Assembly: GCA_019912885.1 (NCBI GenBank)
Contig: JAIOHV010000226.1
Coordinates: 1 to 63,310 of the forward strand
DNA length: 63,310 nt
Direction: 5' to 3'
DNA from: a bacterium
GTDB lineage: Bacteria > Lernaellota > Lernaellaia > JACKCT01
The notes below the pieces were generated by a model that did not search any database, was not told where the DNA came from, and worked only from the letters and a program-made list of their open reading frames with translations. The position numbers and the translations under genes were made by a program. Shown one piece after another: positions 1 to 8,358 of this stretch; the first letter of the stretch is position 1, and every line of letters starts with the position of its first letter.

Positions 1-105
1 AAGCTCGCCAGGTCGTCCATGTGTTCTCCTCGTTCGCGTTGCCTTGGGTGGCTCACGAACCGGAGTTCACTGGACGACTTCCGGAACTGTCAAACTACGG
101 ATGCC

Positions 106-124
106 TCCCCGGCAAAGCCGGGGG
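106..124. repeat. Strong GC hairpin near the left edge
   Basis: A perfect 7-bp stem (CCCCGGC / GCCGGGG, extendable by one G-T pair) encloses a 3-base AAA loop. No convincing gene is visible in bases 1-244. The hairpin sits where the sequence turns AT-rich and could be a terminator, or the end of a mobile element lying outside the window. No U-tract or target-site duplication is visible. Confidence 0.4.
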
Positions 125-244
125 AACTCCCTTGGGATTAGGAGTGGGGATTGCGAACGAAAAATATTTCGTTATCGATGAGATCAAACCAACTGCCGGT
201 CCACTTTCCACGGAAAACGGGACACGCTCTTTACTTGTAGGCAG

Positions 245-1099
245 TTACGCTATCGGATAAGTCATGTTGTAGCCGAGAAATACTACCAACCAAGCAATCA
301 CGACATATTTAGCAAATACGACGCCAAATCCGTCAAAATACCGCATGTTCGTAAAACGAGTTGGAAGATATTTCGTTTCAATCGAGCAAAGAATTATCGA
401 AAGGCCATACGCGACGGATGGGCCAACGAACACAATGGCAATCCCGTGATCATACACGGAACCCAATATCGAGTGCCATGCGATATGGCGGTAGATAATA
501 TCGGCTATTAAATTACCGGAAAAGGCCGCAAAAATAAGCGTGGACGAAAAATAATATATGTATTCCAAGGCCATTAGGCCGAGCCGCTTTTTCTTCCCCG
601 CGTACCTAAAAACAATTATCGCCACGGCAACAGCTAGCGAAAACCATAATAGATGCCTCCAATACCACGGATGAACTTCAACTTCATAAGATTCAGACCA
701 CCGATATTCACCCGGTCCGTCACGCCACGCCCATTTTATAAAAGACAATCCCATGACCGCAAACGAATACATGAACGAGAGAGCGAACAACTCATAGATA
801 AAACCGGAAAACTCTCGGTATCGCCTATTTTTTAATCCGATATTTGTTATGCCTAGCATTTTATTGATAAACACACGAAGAAAAAACAAGGGAAAGGCCA
901 GCGATAATGGGTACACGTATGCGCCAATAAAAAACACGTCGGCCTGAATGCATAGAAGAAAAAGAAAAGAGGTGATAAATGACGATAATATAATTTTGAT
1001 AAATAAGATTATCGAAAAACCCTGTCTTGCGATAAAAATAATATAAAAGAGTCCCAAGACGAATGAAAACGAAAAAGAAAGACCAAGAATCAAGTTCAC
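245..1099 (-). CDS. Hypothetical polytopic membrane protein (AT-rich orphan)
   Basis: This 284-residue protein is not recognised. About eight hydrophobic segments can be seen (roughly residues 3-24, 29-50, 54-76, 100-120, 145-162, 175-195, 215-238 and 262-280), so it is very likely an inner-membrane protein. The start is GTG and no strong Shine-Dalgarno sequence precedes it. Base composition is unlike the rest of the window: only 13 of 60 bases at 961-1020 are G or C. That suggests recent acquisition or a relaxed remnant. Just upstream on the same strand is a broken Gly/Cys-rich small ORF ending at 1112. Function is unknown. Confidence 0.6.
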   Translation of the reverse strand: MNLILGLSFSFSFVLGLFYIIFIARQGFSIILFIKIILSSFITSFLFLLCIQADVFFIGAYVYPLSLAFPLFFLRVFINKMLGITNIGLKNRRYREFSGFIYELFALSFMYSFAVMGLSFIKWAWRDGPGEYRWSESYEVEVHPWYWRHLLWFSLAVAVAIIVFRYAGKKKRLGLMALEYIYYFSSTLIFAAFSGNLIADIIYRHIAWHSILGSVYDHGIAIVFVGPSVAYGLSIILCSIETKYLPTRFTNMRYFDGFGVVFAKYVVIAWLVVFLGYNMTYPIA

Positions 1100-1111
1100 T
1101 TCAGTACCGGC

Positions 1112-1238
1112 TCACGACGAACATCCACAGCATCCACCGCCACCGCCACTGCCGCTACCACCACCAATCCCGAATGCAACCGCACCTCTCCGAAAATGAT
1201 TTTACGAAAGCAATAGTCGCGAATCCTACCAGAGACAT
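1112..1238 (-). pseudogene. Possible frameshifted small protein with Gly/Cys-rich tail
   Basis: Reading leftward from an ATG at 1238, one frame gives a short hydrophobic stretch beginning MSLVGFATIAFVK and ends at a TAG after 27 codons. A neighbouring frame continues to a TGA at 1112 and encodes a run of glycines and serines followed by CCGCSS. A single frame change near 1187 would join the two into a roughly 42-residue peptide with a hydrophobic N-terminus and a Gly/Cys tail. Such tails occur at the C-termini of some bacterial membrane proteins. It may be a decayed gene end; no function is proposed. The rest of the 1100-1451 gap shows nothing. Confidence 0.3.
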
Positions 1239-1451
1239 TTTACGCCCCCTTTCGACAGCACTTGCGGATAATGGATGGTCATTCTTTCGATTGATCACCT
1301 TTTTACGCCTTTTAATTTAGCAACTCAAGCGTATTTTGCGTCCTTTCAGAAATAATTCGATCAATTCGAACATGCGCGACCAGCGATCTACGGAAATCCC
1401 AAGATGAAAGAGTTATTTCTCTAAATCAGAGACGGGCTGGCTACCCACCGT

Positions 1452-2351
1452 TCAGTTCCTCTCCGACCACCACCACGCGTAAAAACCGAACGCCGCCAGG
1501 GGAATCGCAAACACGATCAGCTCCGCCTCGCCCGCGACGAAGATCAGGTTTCCGATCACCGTCATGACGACAATCGCGAGGCCGACCAGATCGAGCCGTG
1601 CGATCCAACGCGCGCGCCGGGCGGCGGGCGGCGCGAAGTCGGGCACGTTTTTCAGCGGCAGGAACAGGAAGTAGGGTGCGAGCGTCGCCACGGCGAGCAT
1701 GACGAAGTGCGACAGGTGGTTCAGCTTGATGAGGTGATCGTCAAGCCGCGTCCGCCGGATTTCGTGCATGCCGAAATGGAACGGGAACGGGATGAGCCCG
1801 AACAGCGCACGCCACGCGCCGCGCTCCCAGCGCGTCTGCGCGATGAGCAGATACGGCAAAAGAAAATCGAAGCCGACCGAAAACCACTCGGTGACGCCGC
1901 GCTGCACGTCGCGCAACGCGGGCGATTCGCGCATGCCGCGCGGCGGGCGCCACTTCCACCAGTCGAGCCGCCCGGCCGCCGCCTCCATCATCACGGCGAA
2001 GGCCATCATCATCGCGCACGCCATGAACAAAACGGCGAACACGTTTTTCGCGTTGTCGCCGCGCCGCGCAAGCAATCGTTCGGCCAGGCACCAGGAGATG
2101 TACAGCGAGATGCACCATCCGGCCGCCTCCACCGGGCCGGTGTAGCCCAGGCGAAGAATCGGCACGTCGAAGACGTAGGGCGTGCGTCCGGAGGTGATGA
2201 TATGGACGAGGTTGCCGCGAAGGATGCCGAACGCGAAGAGCGCGACGAAAAACACGAGTCCGGTCTTCAAGCCGCGCCGCGCGATCGCGTGCGCGACAAG
2301 GCAGGCAAACGCGATCGACGCGCACGCGACGAAAATGATCTGGCTTGGCAT
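1452..2351 (-). CDS. Hypothetical multi-pass membrane protein
   Basis: The 299-residue protein has about seven or eight hydrophobic helices, beginning at the N-terminus and ending with a C-terminal segment rich in Ala, Phe and Trp. The ATG start is clear. Tight turns hold conserved-looking charged patches such as FHFGMHEIRRTRLDDH around residues 195-210. Spacing and length faintly recall the membrane proteins of carotenoid biosynthesis operons, but no diagnostic motif was found and no carotenoid gene is nearby. Codon use matches the GC-rich genome, unlike the preceding orphan. The gene stands alone, with an empty 591-base stretch upstream. Confidence 0.6.
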   Translation of the reverse strand: MPSQIIFVACASIAFACLVAHAIARRGLKTGLVFFVALFAFGILRGNLVHIITSGRTPYVFDVPILRLGYTGPVEAAGWCISLYISWCLAERLLARRGDNAKNVFAVLFMACAMMMAFAVMMEAAAGRLDWWKWRPPRGMRESPALRDVQRGVTEWFSVGFDFLLPYLLIAQTRWERGAWRALFGLIPFPFHFGMHEIRRTRLDDHLIKLNHLSHFVMLAVATLAPYFLFLPLKNVPDFAPPAARRARWIARLDLVGLAIVVMTVIGNLIFVAGEAELIVFAIPLAAFGFYAWWWSERN

Positions 2352-2942
2352 ACGCCCTCGTCAAGAAGGACGACAGCGTACGGAAAAGTCCGGGAGACGG
2401 GAAGGCAGAAGGAGTCGGAAAGCCTGGAAGTCTGGAACGTCATCACAAGGTTTCGCAGCGAGGCAAGAAAATGTGTTCTTAGAAGAGTGAACGCGGAAAA
2501 AGGGCGCGAAACCTTCGCGGTTGTCGAGTGGCCGAAAACAGCGGCGAGCAAGATCCTTCGCTGTCGCTCAGAATGACGTCGCAAAACGACGAAGCGATTT
2601 GCGATGACCTTCCAGCCCTTCAGCCTTCCACTCCTCCAGCCTTCTGGCGTTTCCCGGTGTCGTCCGTGTCTTCCCCGTGCCCTCCGTGTACCGCCGAAAT
2701 AAAAAAAATCACGGAGAACGTGAAGGTCAGGAGGAGGAGGCAACCTGATTCTGGCTTCACGTCCCCCGTGTTGATGCCGTCGAATTCGGCCGGACGAACG
2801 TTTCGCCCTCATCAAGTCGCAAGTCGCGTGCCGTTTTCGGGACGCGCGCGTAAGCGATTGAATTCGCACCCGGAACTCGCGCAAGGCCGTACGGCGCTCT
2901 TTCGGGGAACGCAAAAAAACACGCGAATTTTCGTGACGGATT
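2352..2942. other. Gene-free spacer with repeat-like phrases
   Basis: No ORF here has convincing coding character. The stretch holds short repeated phrases, such as CCGTG recurring several times near 2660-2690 and CCTTC/CAGCC runs near 2610-2645. The segment near 2550-2580 (CTTCGCTGTCGCTCAGAATG) resembles intergenic repeat phrases that, read on the other strand, give Ser-Glu-Arg-rich spurious peptides in many genomes. No promoter consensus or RNA gene was recognised. Confidence 0.4.
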
Positions 2943-3818
2943 TCAGATATCCGACGCGTCGCCGGGATCGTCCATGAGACACGTGTAGATTTCGCGGCGC
3001 GGCACGCCGAACAGATGCGCCACCGCGCGCGCCGCGTCGCTTTTGGAAAAACCATGTTCAACGCACAGCTCGCGCGCGCGGCGAACGAGGTCTGGATCGA
3101 GCGCGCCGGCTTCCGGTTCGGGCACGTGTAGGACGATCGTCAACTCGCCGAGCACATCGCGATCGGCCAACGTATTCGCCACCTCGCTTGCGCGCCCGCG
3201 GACGACTTCCTCGTACAGCTTGGTCAACTCGCGCACGACAGCGACACGCGGATCATCGAGCGCCTTGGCAAACTCACGCAGCGTGGCGACGACGCGCGCC
3301 GGCGACTCGAAGACGACGTGCGTTCCGCCTTTGGCCATCGCGGCGAGGCGCTCGCGACGTTCGGCGCCGCGGCGCGGGAGAAATCCGTGGAAGCAGAAGG
3401 GGTGGGGCGGCAGCCCGGAGATCGCCACGCTCGATATCGCCGCGCTTGGCCCGGGCACGACGGTGACGGCGACGCCCGCCTCGACGCACGCCGCGACGAG
3501 GCGGTGCCCGGGATCGGAGATGCCCGGATGCCCGCGCGTGGAGACAACGGCGATCGTTTCGCCGGCGGCGCAACGCTGGGCGATTTGGCCGGAGCGTTGC
3601 GACTCGTTGGCGTCAAAACACGACAGGAGAGGCCGCTTGATGCCGAGGGCCGCGAGAAGGCGGCCTGTCTCGCGCGTGTCCTCGCACGCGACGGCGTCGC
3701 ATTCCGCGAGCGCCTGGCGCGCGCGCGTTGAAAGATCGCCGATGTTGCCGATCGGCGTCGCGACAAGGACGAGCTTGCCGGCGCCGCGCGCGGGGCGCGG
3801 GGGTTCAGGTTCGGCCAA
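2943..3818 (-). CDS. rsmI: 16S rRNA (cytidine1402-2'-O)-methyltransferase RsmI
   Basis: RsmI methylates the 2'-O of C1402 in the 16S rRNA decoding centre using S-adenosylmethionine. The 291-residue protein has the tetrapyrrole-methylase fold signatures in order: LVLVATPIGNIGDLS (residues 16-30), CEDTRETGRLL (45-55), PGISDPG (98-104), VPGPSA, and RELTKLYEE near the middle of the C-terminal half. One oddity is residues 93-97, which read STRGH where the family normally has SDAGT. The start is TTG at 3818, and the gene overlaps the end of the upstream gene by 14 bases. The protein extends past the methylase core into a short C-terminal helical region typical of the family. Confidence 0.93.
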   Translation of the reverse strand: MAEPEPPRPARGAGKLVLVATPIGNIGDLSTRARQALAECDAVACEDTRETGRLLAALGIKRPLLSCFDANESQRSGQIAQRCAAGETIAVVSTRGHPGISDPGHRLVAACVEAGVAVTVVPGPSAAISSVAISGLPPHPFCFHGFLPRRGAERRERLAAMAKGGTHVVFESPARVVATLREFAKALDDPRVAVVRELTKLYEEVVRGRASEVANTLADRDVLGELTIVLHVPEPEAGALDPDLVRRARELCVEHGFSKSDAARAVAHLFGVPRREIYTCLMDDPGDASDI

Positions 3819-4305
3819 TCTTGCGGCCCTGGCGAATCAGATAAACGATGAGGCCGACGATGATCGCCATGCCCAAAAAAACGCCGAGCCGAAGCGTGGG
3901 GACCAGAAAACCGCCGATGATGAACGTGAGCGCGAGGATGAGGGTGATGTAAATCTCGGCGCGCCGGCCTTTTGGGGGCTCGACACGGGGGGCGCTCATG
4001 AACAAGAGGTTGCGAATCGTCTGCTGGTAGGTGCGAAAGCGGCGGCGCGCCTCGATGGAGTAGTCGTCCTTGGCGTCAATGAGCGGCGTGTAACGCTTGA
4101 TGCCCTCGGACAGAAGGCCGTTTTTCACGACGAAGCGAAAGTACGCCTTGTGGGCTTCCTCGTCGTCCGGGTTCGCGAGCACCCGGGCCCACTCGGCCTC
4201 CTCCGCCGCGAGCGTTTCCTTGCGTTCGTCCGCGCGACGCGCGGCCTCGGGAGCGAGCGGAGCGGAAGGGGTTGCTTCCGGTCCCCGGGTCTCCTTTTCG
4301 GTCAT
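3805..4305 (-). CDS. Hypothetical membrane protein with two C-terminal helices
   Basis: The 166-residue protein starts at an ATG at 4305 that overlaps the upstream stop as ATGA. The N-terminal 100 residues are charged and helical (for example RRADERKETLAAEEAEW), with a segment NPDDEEAHKAYFRFVVKNGL resembling a single TPR-like helix pair. Two transmembrane helices lie near residues 120-137 and 140-157, followed by a basic tail RQGRKIGRT. It probably sits in the inner membrane with the helical domain in the cytoplasm. It is translationally coupled to the 395-residue helical protein before it, so the two may work together. Function is unknown. Confidence 0.7.
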   Translation of the reverse strand: MTEKETRGPEATPSAPLAPEAARRADERKETLAAEEAEWARVLANPDDEEAHKAYFRFVVKNGLLSEGIKRYTPLIDAKDDYSIEARRRFRTYQQTIRNLLFMSAPRVEPPKGRRAEIYITLILALTFIIGGFLVPTLRLGVFLGMAIIVGLIVYLIRQGRKIGRT

Positions 4306-5489
4306 CGAAACCTCTGCTTCTCCGCCGCGATTTTTCGGGCCTGCACGGCCACCATGCCCGGCACCTGCTTGCTGCGCGCGATGCTGATCAGATCCCGGGG
4401 GTTCAGGCGATCGAGGTATTTGAGCGCCTGATGGATGGGCGTCTTCGGATTCCAAGTCAGCGATACGACGACAGGATAATGGCGCGTCCAGTCCTTGTTG
4501 TGCGCGACCATGCGGATGATCTCCTCCCGCTGCGTCTTGTCCTTGGAGACCTTGATGACCTCCTCGATCGTCAGGCGGGGATTGCGCATGACGCATTCCT
4601 GGATCAGGCGATTCGCGCTCTTGATCAGGATGTTGCGCGCCTCGATGTTGCCCTTGAGCGCGAGGCGCATTTTGTTGAGCACCGACATCTTGTTGATGCG
4701 CGTCTGGAGCGATTCGCGCTTTTCGCCTTCGAGCTCGGCCTCGGGATCAAGGAGCAGGTCTTCGGCGAAGAGCTCGTCGACATCGAATTCCTCGCGCGCG
4801 AGTTTCTCGATGGTGAAGCCTTCGGGAAGCTGCTCCGCGACAAGCGACGCTTCCAGAAGGCGCTCGCGCTCGGCGCGTTCGGCGTCCTCCTTACGAGCCG
4901 CTTCCGGCGTCGCCTCCTCGGGGAGCACTCCCGCGGCAAGGCGCTTGGCGGCCAGCACGTCGCGCCAGCTCTTGCCCGTGTGAAGACCAAAGAATTGTTC
5001 GGCGCGCTGCACGGATGCGGTCAGCGCGTTCGGATTGTTGGCGAGCTTTTCGATAATCTCCGGCCGGCGGACGTAGCGCGTTTCCTGGTGGGCAATCAAC
5101 TCGAGCAGGTCCGGCGAATCCGTCGCCTCGGCGATGCGTTCGAACGTCTCGTCCGCGGTATTGCGATTCAGGAGAATGCGTTCGTAGAGATCCGTCCGGC
5201 CGAGTTCGCGCGTGCTGAACCAGTGAAGGATCTTCGGCGAGACCGGGCTCGCCAGCACGGTCGCCAACAGCGTGTCCGGAAGCTCGACGAGCGACTTGCG
5301 CGCGGCGCGGCGAACGCCGCGATCTTCATCGTTCGCCAAATAGTACAGCGAGGCGACGAGCTCGGCCGTCATCATTGGCAGGCCGCCGGAAGCCGCGGCC
5401 ATGCGCAGGCCGAGCGGCGCGTCCTCGGGCAGGACGGATTTCAGCCCGGGCGATAGCTCTTCATAGTTCAGTGGTTCGAATGGACGCAT
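4302..5489 (-). CDS. Hypothetical all-helical protein, possible HEAT-like repeats
   Basis: The 395-residue soluble protein starts at ATG 5489. Residues about 40-175 form repeated short helix pairs with leucine and alanine spacing (for example LYYLANDEDRGVRRAARKSL and LLELIAHQETRYVRRPEII), suggestive of HEAT-like repeats. Residues about 180-260 are acidic and Ala/Glu-rich. The C-terminal part is again helical and carries RNPRLTIEEVIKVSKD. No catalytic motif is visible. ATGA overlap with the downstream two-TM protein suggests a membrane-associated complex, which is an inference. An unrelated-looking helical protein lies at 18859-20082. Confidence 0.7.
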   Translation of the reverse strand: MRPFEPLNYEELSPGLKSVLPEDAPLGLRMAAASGGLPMMTAELVASLYYLANDEDRGVRRAARKSLVELPDTLLATVLASPVSPKILHWFSTRELGRTDLYERILLNRNTADETFERIAEATDSPDLLELIAHQETRYVRRPEIIEKLANNPNALTASVQRAEQFFGLHTGKSWRDVLAAKRLAAGVLPEEATPEAARKEDAERAERERLLEASLVAEQLPEGFTIEKLAREEFDVDELFAEDLLLDPEAELEGEKRESLQTRINKMSVLNKMRLALKGNIEARNILIKSANRLIQECVMRNPRLTIEEVIKVSKDKTQREEIIRMVAHNKDWTRHYPVVVSLTWNPKTPIHQALKYLDRLNPRDLISIARSKQVPGMVAVQARKIAAEKQRFR

Positions 5490-5562
5490 GGATGTCCTTA
5501 TGCCTCACTCCGAAGAATGATCCACGCAATCATATCCAATCCGGAGCGCGGGGTGAACGTCA

Positions 5563-7284
5563 TCATGATCGATCTCGCCGCCCTCGGGCGAAGGCGCAAA
5601 ACGCTTCGGCGTCGAGCGCGTTCAAAACGTCGGCCTTGCCGCATCCGGCCTTCCGCGCCATGTCGATGCCAAACGCATCGAACGCAAGTTGCGCCTCGCT
5701 ATGAGCATCCGGGCCGATAGAGACGCGGATTCCCGCGGCGATCGCGCGGCGCACATGCCGCCAGTCGAGGTCCAGGCGATGCGGATTTGCGTTGATTTCG
5801 ATCGCCGCGCCGTATTTTTCGCAGGCGGCCAGCATCTCGTCGATATCGATCTCATAAGGCTCGCGCGAAAGCAAAAGACGGCCGGTCGGATGGCCGAGAA
5901 TGGTCACGAAGGGCGAGGCGATCGCCGCCAGAACCCGCGCGGTCATCTGCTCGCGCGTCATCTGGAATCCCGCGTGAACGCTCGCGATGACGAAGTCGAA
6001 CGTTTCGAGAACGTCGTCGGGATAATCCAGCGAGCCGTCGCGAAGGATATCGCACTCAATGCCCTTGAGCACGCGAAAGTCGGTGAACCGGGCGTTGAGC
6101 CCGTCGATCTCGGCGTGCTGCCGCTTCACCTCGTCGATCGACATGCCGCCGGCGACGGTGCTGCTTTTGCTGTGATCGCAGATGCCGGCGTATCGATAAC
6201 CCATGGCCTGCGATGCCTCGGCCATGGCGCGCACGCTTGCGGTGCCGTCGGAGTATTGCGTGTGCATGTGAAGAACGCCGCGCAGATCGCCGCGTGTCAC
6301 GAGCGCGGGCAGCGTACCCGCGGCCGCCTGATCGATCTCGCCAAGCCCTTCGCGCAACTCCGGCGGAACGAAGGCGAGATCCAGGTGTTTGTAAACGGCG
6401 GCTTCGTCCGGGCAAGGGAGCATCGACAGGCCTCGGGCAACGCCGCGCGCGTCGAGCGACAGCCCGAGCGATTCGGCGCGCCGGCGAAGCTCGTCAACGT
6501 GCGCCGCCGAGCCGGTATCGTGAACGAGCGCCGCAAAAAATGCGTTTTCCGGTACGAGACGGACGCGGCAGATCATGCCCGATGGCAGTCGGACGGAGTG
6601 AATCGCGGGGTCCGGCAACGCGACGTTTGAGACCCCCTCGCGTTCGGTGAACGCGCGCGCCGCGGCGTCGATGTCCTTCGCGCAGGCGACAAGATCGATG
6701 GCGTCGACGACCTCCATCCTCCGGCGGACGGCGCCCGCGATCTCCACGCGCGTCGCGTGCGGCGCAAGAAACGCGGCCTCGCGCGCCGCCTCGCGCGTCG
6801 CCACCTGCAGATGAAACAGGCCCTCGTAGGTGCGCACGCGCGCGATACCGGCAAGGATGGCCGACTGCTTTTTCGCGCCGAAACCGCCGAGGGCCGTCAG
6901 GCGCCCGTCGCGGGCCGCCGTTTCGAGTTCGTCGAGGCTTGCGATGCCGAGCTCCAGATGCAGACGGCGCGCGGTCTTGGCGCCGACGCCCGGGATCGCC
7001 AACAGCGTCGTCAACCCGGCGGGCAGGGAGGCCTCGATCTCCTCGGCAAACGACATGCGCCCGGTGTCGAGATATTCCGTAAGCTGCCCGCCGAGCGCCG
7101 CGCCGAGGCCGCGAATCGCACCTTTCGCGGCGGCGGCCCGAAGCTCGCCGACGCCACCCTCGAACGCCTCGATGAGCCGCGCCGCGCGCTGATACGCACG
7201 CACCTTGAACTCGTTTTCGCCCGAAAGCTCAAGCAACACGGCCGCCCGGTGAAAGGCTTTCGCGGCGTCCTTCTTGTCGGCCAT
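5563..7284 (-). CDS. polX: PolX-type protein: degenerate X-family polymerase domain plus PHP phosphoesterase
   Basis: The 573-residue protein has the full PolX layout. Residues 1-80 form a Pol-beta-like 8-kDa domain, helix-hairpin-helix motifs include IPGVGAKTA (98-106), a nucleotidyltransferase palm covers about 160-320, and a PHP domain covers about 335-570. The palm is altered. The family pattern with catalytic Asp-x-Asp reads GAVRRRMEVVDAID (184-197), so the first Asp is Ala195. The third catalytic Asp position is Arg240. The PHP metal ligands look intact: HMHT (339-342), CDHS (369-372), E410, H437, GHPTGR (464-469) and DAHS (526-529). It is therefore probably a 3'-5' exonuclease or AP endonuclease in DNA repair without polymerase activity. 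It is coupled to bcp by a TGATG overlap. Confidence 0.9.
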   Translation of the reverse strand: MADKKDAAKAFHRAAVLLELSGENEFKVRAYQRAARLIEAFEGGVGELRAAAAKGAIRGLGAALGGQLTEYLDTGRMSFAEEIEASLPAGLTTLLAIPGVGAKTARRLHLELGIASLDELETAARDGRLTALGGFGAKKQSAILAGIARVRTYEGLFHLQVATREAAREAAFLAPHATRVEIAGAVRRRMEVVDAIDLVACAKDIDAAARAFTEREGVSNVALPDPAIHSVRLPSGMICRVRLVPENAFFAALVHDTGSAAHVDELRRRAESLGLSLDARGVARGLSMLPCPDEAAVYKHLDLAFVPPELREGLGEIDQAAAGTLPALVTRGDLRGVLHMHTQYSDGTASVRAMAEASQAMGYRYAGICDHSKSSTVAGGMSIDEVKRQHAEIDGLNARFTDFRVLKGIECDILRDGSLDYPDDVLETFDFVIASVHAGFQMTREQMTARVLAAIASPFVTILGHPTGRLLLSREPYEIDIDEMLAACEKYGAAIEINANPHRLDLDWRHVRRAIAAGIRVSIGPDAHSEAQLAFDAFGIDMARKAGCGKADVLNALDAEAFCAFARGRRDRS

Positions 7285-7754
7285 CAGGCCTCGCCGAGCG
7301 CGGCGCGCAACACCGCGTCGCCGTGCCCGTCAACTTTCACGTTCCGCCACTGGCGGGCGACGTTGCCATTCTCGTCGATCAGAAACGTCGAACGGATAAC
7401 ACCCTCGCTTGTCTTGCCGTATTTGGTGCGCATCCCCCACGCGCCGTAGGCGTTGTGTACGCTCGCGTCCGCGTCGGTGAGGAGAAGGAAGGGAAGGTCG
7501 TATTTATCGGCGAAGCGCCGGTGCGACTCGGCGCCGTCGCGCGAGACGCCGACGATGACCGTATTCGCGTTCTTGAAGTCCGCGTTCATGTCGCGGAACC
7601 GGCAGGACTCGGCCGTGCACCCGGGGGTGTCGTCCTTCGGGTAGAAATAAAGCACAACCTTCTTGCCCGCGAAATCGGCGAGGCGCCGCGTTTCGCCCTG
7701 GGCGTCCGGCAGCGCAAAATCCGGCGCCGGCTTTCCGGTCAGGTCATCACTCAT
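7284..7754 (-). CDS. bcp: Thiol peroxidase of the Bcp/PrxQ peroxiredoxin family
   Basis: It reduces hydrogen peroxide and organic hydroperoxides in the cytoplasm with thiol reductants. The 156-residue product matches the family length. It shows the hallmark YFYPKDDTPGCTAESCRF: the peroxidatic Cys is in PGCT and the second Cys lies five residues on, as in PrxQ-type enzymes that form an intramolecular disulfide. The ATG at 7754 was chosen because a strong GGAGGA ribosome site precedes it; a longer frame exists but lacks one. Its start overlaps the end of the flavin reductase gene by 8 bases and its stop overlaps the polX start, so the three form an oxidative-stress and DNA-repair operon. Confidence 0.92.
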   Translation of the reverse strand: MSDDLTGKPAPDFALPDAQGETRRLADFAGKKVVLYFYPKDDTPGCTAESCRFRDMNADFKNANTVIVGVSRDGAESHRRFADKYDLPFLLLTDADASVHNAYGAWGMRTKYGKTSEGVIRSTFLIDENGNVARQWRNVKVDGHGDAVLRAALGEA

Positions 7755-8358
7755 GATTTCCTCCGTGATGGGCATGGCGCGCCTCGGCCCGTTCGACCGA
7801 TCGCCAGCCGAGTTCAAACGCCTTTCGAAGCGCATTCGGGTGTTTCAGGATGTCGCCGCGCGAGTCCACCTGCGGGACGTTCAGGCGTTCGACCGCCCGG
7901 CCGTAGAGAGTCTGCATCAGGAAGTGAAACGCGTGATTCATGCCGAAAAAATTCTTGAAACTTCGCGCGCCTCCAACCGCGAGCAGGTACCCGTCCGGGC
8001 CCGGCGTCGGGCGGTCGGGCCATTCGAGAATGTAGCGCCTTGCCCAATAGCCCTGGAAGCGGTCGATGAAGTTTTTCGTCGAGCCCGGATACCCCGACCA
8101 GTACACCGGCGACGCGAGCGCGAAAACATCCGCTTCCTGGATCCGCTCGGCCAGCGGAGGATGGTCGTCCCCGATCTTGCAGCGGCCCGCCGCCTCGCAC
8201 GGGCCGCAGTCGTCGCATGGCGCGATCGAAAGGCCGCGCAGCACCACAATCTCGACGGTTCCGCCCGCCAGCTCGGCACCGCGGACAAACGCGGTCAAAA
8301 GCAGGTCGGAGTTCGCGTCCGGCCGAGGGCTCCCTGCCACGGCGATCACCCGCGTCAT
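7747..8358 (-). CDS. NADPH-dependent FMN reductase family (flavodoxin-fold) protein
   Basis: The 203-residue flavodoxin-fold protein begins VIAVAGSPRPDANSD, the typical phosphate-binding loop for FMN. Residues about 40-65 hold four cysteines in IAPCDDCGPCEAAGRC. Such a cluster occurs in iron-sulfur flavoproteins and related NADPH:FMN oxidoreductases, although here it could also be structural. ASPVYWSGYPGSTKNFIDRF is the conserved FMN-contact and dimer segment. It likely transfers electrons from NAD(P)H through FMN to quinones or other acceptors. It is first in an operon with bcp and polX. The start at ATG 8358 was preferred to an upstream extension because the fold begins there. Confidence 0.8.
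   Translation of the reverse strand: MTRVIAVAGSPRPDANSDLLLTAFVRGAELAGGTVEIVVLRGLSIAPCDDCGPCEAAGRCKIGDDHPPLAERIQEADVFALASPVYWSGYPGSTKNFIDRFQGYWARRYILEWPDRPTPGPDGYLLAVGGARSFKNFFGMNHAFHFLMQTLYGRAVERLNVPQVDSRGDILKHPNALRKAFELGWRSVERAEARHAHHGGNHE

Noticed and set aside
21-260. 79-codon open frame at the left edge
   Set aside because: It has no ribosome site and no recognisable fold, and includes the GC hairpin and AT-rich transition. It may be a fragment of an element outside the window but cannot be supported as a gene.
1707-2576. 289-codon open frame on the plus strand
   Set aside because: It overlaps the minus-strand membrane protein and reads as Arg/Ala-rich noise extending into repeat-like spacer.
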